Shown piece after piece: positions 6,849 through 9,801 of a DNA stretch of 9,801 nucleotides. A program made the translations under genes and the position numbers. The notes beneath the pieces were generated by a model. The model had not been told where the DNA came from and did not search any database. It saw only the letters and a list, made by a program, of their open reading frames with translations. Each line of letters begins with the position of its first letter. Positions within the stretch are counted from its first letter, which is position 1. The DNA lies in assembly GCA_011682565.1 (NCBI GenBank), contig JAACEJ010000079.1:1-9801 (forward strand), read 5' to 3'. The stretch comes from Actinomycetota bacterium (GTDB taxonomy: Bacteria; Zhuqueibacterota; Zhuqueibacteria; Residuimicrobiales; Krinioviventaceae).

Positions 6849-8522
6849 ATGCAAAAGTCTATCCTTTTTATAATTCTAATTTTGGGTTTTCTCATGTCCT
6901 GCCAAAAAAGCGCTGATATAGCAATTATAAACGCAAAAGTATGGACTGTAGACAAATCGAATCCGCTGGCTGAAGCAGTGGCGATTAAGGGAGATAAAAT
7001 TTTCGCTGTGGGAAGGAAAGAGAAAATTGATCCTTTAATTGGCAAGAATACAAAAATTATTGATGCGCAGGGGAAACTCATTCTTCCCGGTTTCAACGAT
7101 GCACATCTGCATTTCATCGGCGGCGGACTGGCCTTGATGCACGTTGATCTGAACGGCTGCAAAACGCCGCAGGAAATTCAGAAGCGAATTGCTGCAAGGA
7201 TAAAAGAACTTCCCAACGGTTCATGGATCACCGGGCGAGGCTGGGATCACACTCTTTTCAATAACGGCAAATGGCCGGACAAATCTCTGCTCGATAAAGT
7301 TTCGCCGCACAATCCGGTGTTTGTTCGTCGTGTTGACGGACACATCGGATGGGCAAATTCTCTGGCGCTAAAATTGGCAAAAGTCGATGCGGCAACGCCA
7401 AATCCTAACGGCGGTGAAATTTTGAAAGACCCGAAGACTGGGGAACCGACGGGTATTCTGAAAGAATCGGCGACAGAACCGGTTAACCGGATCATCCCAA
7501 AGGAAACAGAGGCGTATCGAATCCTCGCCGCTGAGAAAGCGCTGGAATTGGCGAAACGTGTCGGCGTGACCTCGGTGCAGGACAATTCCGGCGTCGAGAC
7601 GGTCGAGCTTTACCATCGTCTTTTGAAACGGGGTAAACTCACGGTGCGTGTTTCCGAGTGGATGGATTTTAATCTGGCCAAAAATCCTGAAAAATTGATC
7701 GAGACAAAAAAAGAGTTTGAAAAATTTTGTGCACCGGATAAAATTCGTCTCGGCCTGCTCAAAGGTTTTACAGACGGCACTCTGGGCTCGCGAACGGCCT
7801 GGTTTTTCGAGCCTTATCTCGATGATCCGTCCACATCCGGGATACCGCAGTATTCCCAAGAGGAATTGACCCGGATGATCTGCACTGCCGATAGTCTCGG
7901 TTTTCAGGTCGGCCTGCATTGCATCGGCGCAAAAGCAAATTGGATGGCGCTGAACGGTTATGCCGAGGCGCGGCGACGTTTTGGCGCGCGCGACAGCCGC
8001 CATCGATTGGAGCACGCTCAGGTTTTGCGTTTGCAGGATATCCCCAAACTTGCGGAACTCGGCGTCATTGCTTCCATGCAGCCGACGCATTGCACCTCGG
8101 ATTTGCGTTGGGCGGAAAAACGAATCGGTTATGAACGCTGCAAAGGGGCCTATGCCTGGAAACGAATCCTGAATAGTCATGCAAAAATCGCTTTTGGTAC
8201 GGATTGGCCCGTGGAGCCGCTCGACCCCATGCGCGGACTTTACTCGGCTGTGACCCGGCAAAATATTGAAAGCTGTGCCCCTGAAGGCGGCTGGTTTCCG
8301 GACCAAAAGTTCACCATGGCTGAAGCCATTCGGCTGTATACTTTGGATGCGGCTTTTGGCGAATTTCAGGAAAAGTACAAAGGATCAATTTCCCCGGGCA
8401 AACTGGCGGATATTATTATTTTATCAAAAGACCTTTTTTCGATCCCGGTGGAAGATATTTTAAAAACAAAGGTTGATGTGACGATTTTTGATGGGAAGGT
8501 GGTTTATAGAAGAAAAATTTGA
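6849..8522 (+). CDS. Lipoprotein metal-dependent amidohydrolase (amidohydrolase 3, YtcJ-like)
   Basis: A 557-residue hydrolase that should cleave C-N bonds such as amides or cyclic ureas in a TIM barrel with bound metal. ATG 6849 follows GTGGAG (6838-6843). Residues 1-18 form a lipoprotein signal peptide ending in the lipobox LMSC (Cys18), so the enzyme is likely anchored in the envelope, whereas many relatives lack a signal peptide. Motifs: metal site GFNDAHLHF (His86, His88), DGHIGWAN (His165), LLKGFTDGTLGS (303-314), LHCIGAKA (His357), RHRLEHAQ (His389) and FGTDWPVEPLDP (Asp452). The C-terminal SPGKLADIIIL (515-525) returns to the small beta domain. Length fits the family. GC looks higher in the middle (about 7400-8300) than in neighbouring genes. 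No terminator is seen after the stop. It converges with vapC, 51 bases apart. The natural substrate is unknown. Confidence 0.93.
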   Translation: MQKSILFIILILGFLMSCQKSADIAIINAKVWTVDKSNPLAEAVAIKGDKIFAVGRKEKIDPLIGKNTKIIDAQGKLILPGFNDAHLHFIGGGLALMHVDLNGCKTPQEIQKRIAARIKELPNGSWITGRGWDHTLFNNGKWPDKSLLDKVSPHNPVFVRRVDGHIGWANSLALKLAKVDAATPNPNGGEILKDPKTGEPTGILKESATEPVNRIIPKETEAYRILAAEKALELAKRVGVTSVQDNSGVETVELYHRLLKRGKLTVRVSEWMDFNLAKNPEKLIETKKEFEKFCAPDKIRLGLLKGFTDGTLGSRTAWFFEPYLDDPSTSGIPQYSQEELTRMICTADSLGFQVGLHCIGAKANWMALNGYAEARRRFGARDSRHRLEHAQVLRLQDIPKLAELGVIASMQPTHCTSDLRWAEKRIGYERCKGAYAWKRILNSHAKIAFGTDWPVEPLDPMRGLYSAVTRQNIESCAPEGGWFPDQKFTMAEAIRLYTLDAAFGEFQEKYKGSISPGKLADIIILSKDLFSIPVEDILKTKVDVTIFDGKVVYRRKI

Positions 8523-8573
8523 AAATATAAGTAACTTATCCATGCACTCAATCGCGAAATGATTATATTTATC

Positions 8574-8981
8574 CTATTCAAAAAAGGGCTGTTGAATTGT
8601 TTTTAATGATAGATATTTTGCCATCGGATCGAAATCTTTATCATCGTGTAAAAGTGAAAAATTCTGCAAAATACAAAAGGTTCCTATGATTATATCAATA
8701 GTTTTCCTTATTGTAACCCTATTTTTTCGTAATATGCGATAGTTTTGGGCGCTTGCTATTGCTACGCTACGGCCCCCCATCTGTTGCAATAAAAGAACAC
8801 CGAGAGCACTTTTTGCTTTTTCAAAATCCTTATTGCTTTTAAATCCCTGCAAAACTTCTGTAAGAATTAAATCTCCCATCACGACAGGAATCTCGGGGAG
8901 GAAACGATCAAGCAAATCTGTGTGCCAAGTGTCAACACCATTGAAATAATTGATCCAAACAGATGAATCGACCATAATCAT
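8574..8981 (-). CDS. vapC: VapC-type PIN-domain ribonuclease toxin
   Basis: A 135-residue toxin, expected to be a magnesium-dependent endoribonuclease that slows growth by cutting tRNA or rRNA when VapB is lost. The acidic PIN residues are visible: Asp5 (VDSSVWI), Glu42 (LILTEVLQG), Asp96 (KTIDIIIGTFC) and Asp114/Asp116 (LLHDDKDF). They look intact, so activity is plausible. The ATG at 8981-8979 overlaps the antitoxin stop by four bases (ATGA), a usual sign of translational coupling; Met3 (8975) is a second possible start. Transcribed from the promoter upstream of vapB. The RNA target cannot be told from sequence. Confidence 0.93.
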   Translation of the reverse strand: MIMVDSSVWINYFNGVDTWHTDLLDRFLPEIPVVMGDLILTEVLQGFKSNKDFEKAKSALGVLLLQQMGGRSVAIASAQNYRILRKNRVTIRKTIDIIIGTFCILQNFSLLHDDKDFDPMAKYLSLKTIQQPFFE

Positions 8982-9172
8982 TGATCGTGCCTCATTTCAT
9001 CCAAGTCACCTTCCCACCTCAATTTGCCTTTTAACTTTCGGAGTTCCTCCTGTTTTTTAACCTGAACTAAAAGTTCAAGCCCTTTCTCAACCACTGCTTT
9101 TTTGGTTTTAAGGTTGCTTAATTTAATTGCTTCGGCCATCAAGTCGTCGTCAATAACTATGTTGGTTCTCAT
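8978..9172 (-). CDS. vapB: VapB-family antitoxin (ribbon-helix-helix)
   Basis: A 64-residue antitoxin. The N-terminus (MRTNIVIDDDLMAEAIKLS) is the beta strand and first helix of a ribbon-helix-helix DNA-binding fold, followed by the second helix (LKTKKAVVEKGLELLV). The C-terminal tail (LKGKLRWEGDLDEMR, 47-61) is the typical toxin-binding segment of this VapB family. It should neutralise VapC and, as a dimer or complex, repress its own promoter. A good Shine-Dalgarno, AAGGAGT (9183-9177 on the minus strand), stands 4 bases before the ATG. The gene is directly followed by vapC with a 4-base overlap. Confidence 0.93.
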   Translation of the reverse strand: MRTNIVIDDDLMAEAIKLSNLKTKKAVVEKGLELLVQVKKQEELRKLKGKLRWEGDLDEMRHDQ

Positions 9173-9189
9173 GATTACTCCTTAAAACG

Positions 9190-9218
9190 ATGTGTATTAT
9201 TTAAGAAAGAATACACAT
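9190..9218. promoter_or_regulatory. Inverted-repeat operator of vapBC
   Basis: ATGTGTATT (9190-9198) and AATACACAT (9210-9218) are perfect 9-bp inverted repeats with 11 bases between. They lie over the -10 and the likely transcript start. Ribbon-helix-helix antitoxins usually bind such sites to repress their own operon, so VapB or VapBC is the natural candidate. Confidence 0.7.
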
Positions 9219-9236
9219 AATAATTAGAACAAGCAA
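9208..9236 (-). promoter_or_regulatory. Promoter of the vapBC operon
   Basis: On the minus strand, TTGCTT (9236-9231) and TATTCT (9213-9208) are 17 bases apart. Transcription would begin near 9201, a short distance before the vapB ribosome site. The -10 lies inside the right arm of the operator inverted repeat. Confidence 0.55.
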
Positions 9237-9263
9237 GAAAAAATATTACTACACATACTAATT
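9210..9263. repeat. Direct repeat: third half-site upstream of vapBC
   Basis: 9210-9225 (AATACACATAATAATT) and 9248-9263 (ACTACACATACTAATT) match at 14 of 16 positions, 38 bases apart. The first copy includes the right arm of the operator inverted repeat; the second lies upstream of the -35. It may be an extra binding site. Confidence 0.55.
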
Positions 9264-9297
9264 TTTTATGCACAATCCGGGACTTTTCAGCTCGTAT

Positions 9298-9639
9298 CTA
9301 CTGAATAGTGGCGGCCACTTTGGATAGATGGAAATCATGTCGGGGACTATTCTTCATTTTCTTTTTCAAATCGACTTTTAAACTTTGAATGGAAAGAGTG
9401 GGTTTTCCTCTCTTACGATACCAGTCGATAATCTTGTTTTTGGTTACCGTGTAAAGCCAGGCCGTCATATTATCCACAGCTTCAAGCACATTGAGGTGAG
9501 TGAGCGCCTGAAGAAAAACATCCTGTAGCAAATCTTCGGATTCCTCCAGGGAGTGAATTTTTGATCGAACAAAAGCCAGCAAGCGACTCTGTTCGGATTT
9601 AAAGCTTTTTTCAAGCCTGTTTTTTTGCACGGTAATCAT
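9298..9639 (-). CDS. Sigma-70/ECF-type sigma factor, truncated (region 2 only)
   Basis: A 113-residue protein with a clear sigma region 2: RLLAFVRSKIHSLEESEDLL (19-38), then QDVFLQALTHLN and WLYTVTKNKIIDWYRKRGKP (61-80), which should bind core RNA polymerase and the -10 element. Complete ECF sigma factors are usually about 160-200 residues and carry region 4 for the -35. Here the protein ends at a TAG (9300-9298) within the linker, and none of the three frames beyond encodes a region 4. The stop lies about 125 bases from the vapB start. The start ATG (9639-9637) has only a weak ribosome site (AAGTGA). Either the gene lost its 3' half when vapBC or other DNA came in, or it is a short region-2-only protein. 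Probably non-functional as a normal sigma factor. Confidence 0.8.
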   Translation of the reverse strand: MITVQKNRLEKSFKSEQSRLLAFVRSKIHSLEESEDLLQDVFLQALTHLNVLEAVDNMTAWLYTVTKNKIIDWYRKRGKPTLSIQSLKVDLKKKMKNSPRHDFHLSKVAATIQ

Positions 9640-9801
9640 TTCACTTGTAAAGACGAAAGAGGGGGGAAATTATTGTATGAAAAAAAAGTTGATGGCTTGG
9701 TTTATTAAATACTGTTTTCTCTTTGCAAATCGTGCAATAAAGGATTAACAGCCGAATAATTTTTCAATCGCATGGGTCTCGACTCTGAATTTGTGTTGGC
9801 T
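9640..9801. other. Right-edge region without a firm gene
   Basis: No gene can be supported. On the plus strand a 23-residue frame (9677-9748, MKKKLMAWFIKYCFLFANR...) follows GAGGGGGG at 9658-9665. On the minus strand the last 57 bases (9801-9745) are open to a TAA and could be the end of a gene outside the window (... VETHAIEKLFGC). Neither has further support. The sequence upstream of the truncated sigma gene shows no clear promoter. Confidence 0.4.

Noticed and set aside
7368..8306. A 312-codon minus-strand open frame inside the amidohydrolase gene
   Set aside because: It lies wholly opposite a gene with a complete set of family motifs, its translation looks like no protein family, and it probably reflects the higher GC of the opposite strand.
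8527..8539. ATAAGT-A-ACTTAT palindrome after the amidohydrolase stop, as a terminator
   Set aside because: A one-base loop cannot form a hairpin, the arms are AT-rich and no T-run follows.
9173..9297. A frameshifted region 4 continuing the truncated sigma factor
   Set aside because: All three minus-strand frames after the TAG were read; they give stops or non-helical sequence without the region 4 helix-turn-helix pattern.
1..9801. CRISPR array, tRNA, rRNA or insertion-sequence transposase
   Set aside because: No regularly spaced repeats, RNA-gene signatures or transposase-like coding sequence were seen on either strand.

Overview
The window looks like chromosomal DNA of a bacterium, probably from the Fibrobacterota-Chlorobiota-Bacteroidota (FCB) side of the tree, such as Calditrichota, KSB1 or a related candidate phylum. 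The main clue is the secreted 627-residue protein at 2073-3956. It ends in an NPFNP-type FlgD-like/sorting domain (NSPNPFNPQT ... GYHTLVWDGTDDAGN ... ASGVYLCRV), which is common in those groups. The placement is inference; no rRNA or other marker is present. Base composition is moderate and codon use is mixed.

Layout, left to right. (1) 1-1715, plus strand: the 3' part of ligA (NAD-dependent DNA ligase), then a lipoprotein M48 metalloprotease that probably starts at a TTG at 894. The two are close enough to be co-transcribed. (2) 1716-2072: a gene-free gap with an 11-bp inverted repeat enclosing a bulged hairpin, and two GGTCGA boxes 22 bp apart ahead of the next gene. (3) 2073-3956: a secreted protein with a calcium-loop-like motif, four carboxypeptidase-regulatory-like repeats and the C-terminal sorting-type domain, closed by a strong intrinsic terminator. 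(4) 4030-4423: a small single-gene unit with a near-consensus promoter, a 92-residue membrane-anchored coiled-coil protein and a possible weak terminator. (5) 4462-8522: a second good promoter followed by three closely spaced plus-strand genes. They encode a receiver-like domain fused to a PP2C/RsbU-type phosphatase, a Gfo/Idh/MocA oxidoreductase and a lipoprotein amidohydrolase. This is a likely operon joining a signalling protein to small-molecule metabolism. (6) 8574-9172, minus strand: a VapBC toxin-antitoxin pair with a 4-nt overlap, its own promoter and a clear inverted-repeat operator. (7) 9298-9639, minus strand: a sigma-70/ECF-type factor with region 2 only, ending in the linker before region 4, right upstream of the vapBC promoter. 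(8) 9640-9801: no firm gene.

The points most worth following are these. The receiver domain of the phosphatase has lost the phosphoacceptor aspartate (Ala62) and one pocket aspartate (Pro18), while the phosphatase motifs are intact. The sigma factor appears to have been cut off where the vapBC module begins. The vapBC promoter carries three related half-sites. The gap at 1753-1886 may encode a structured element. I do not see a clearly new multi-gene system; these are local oddities.
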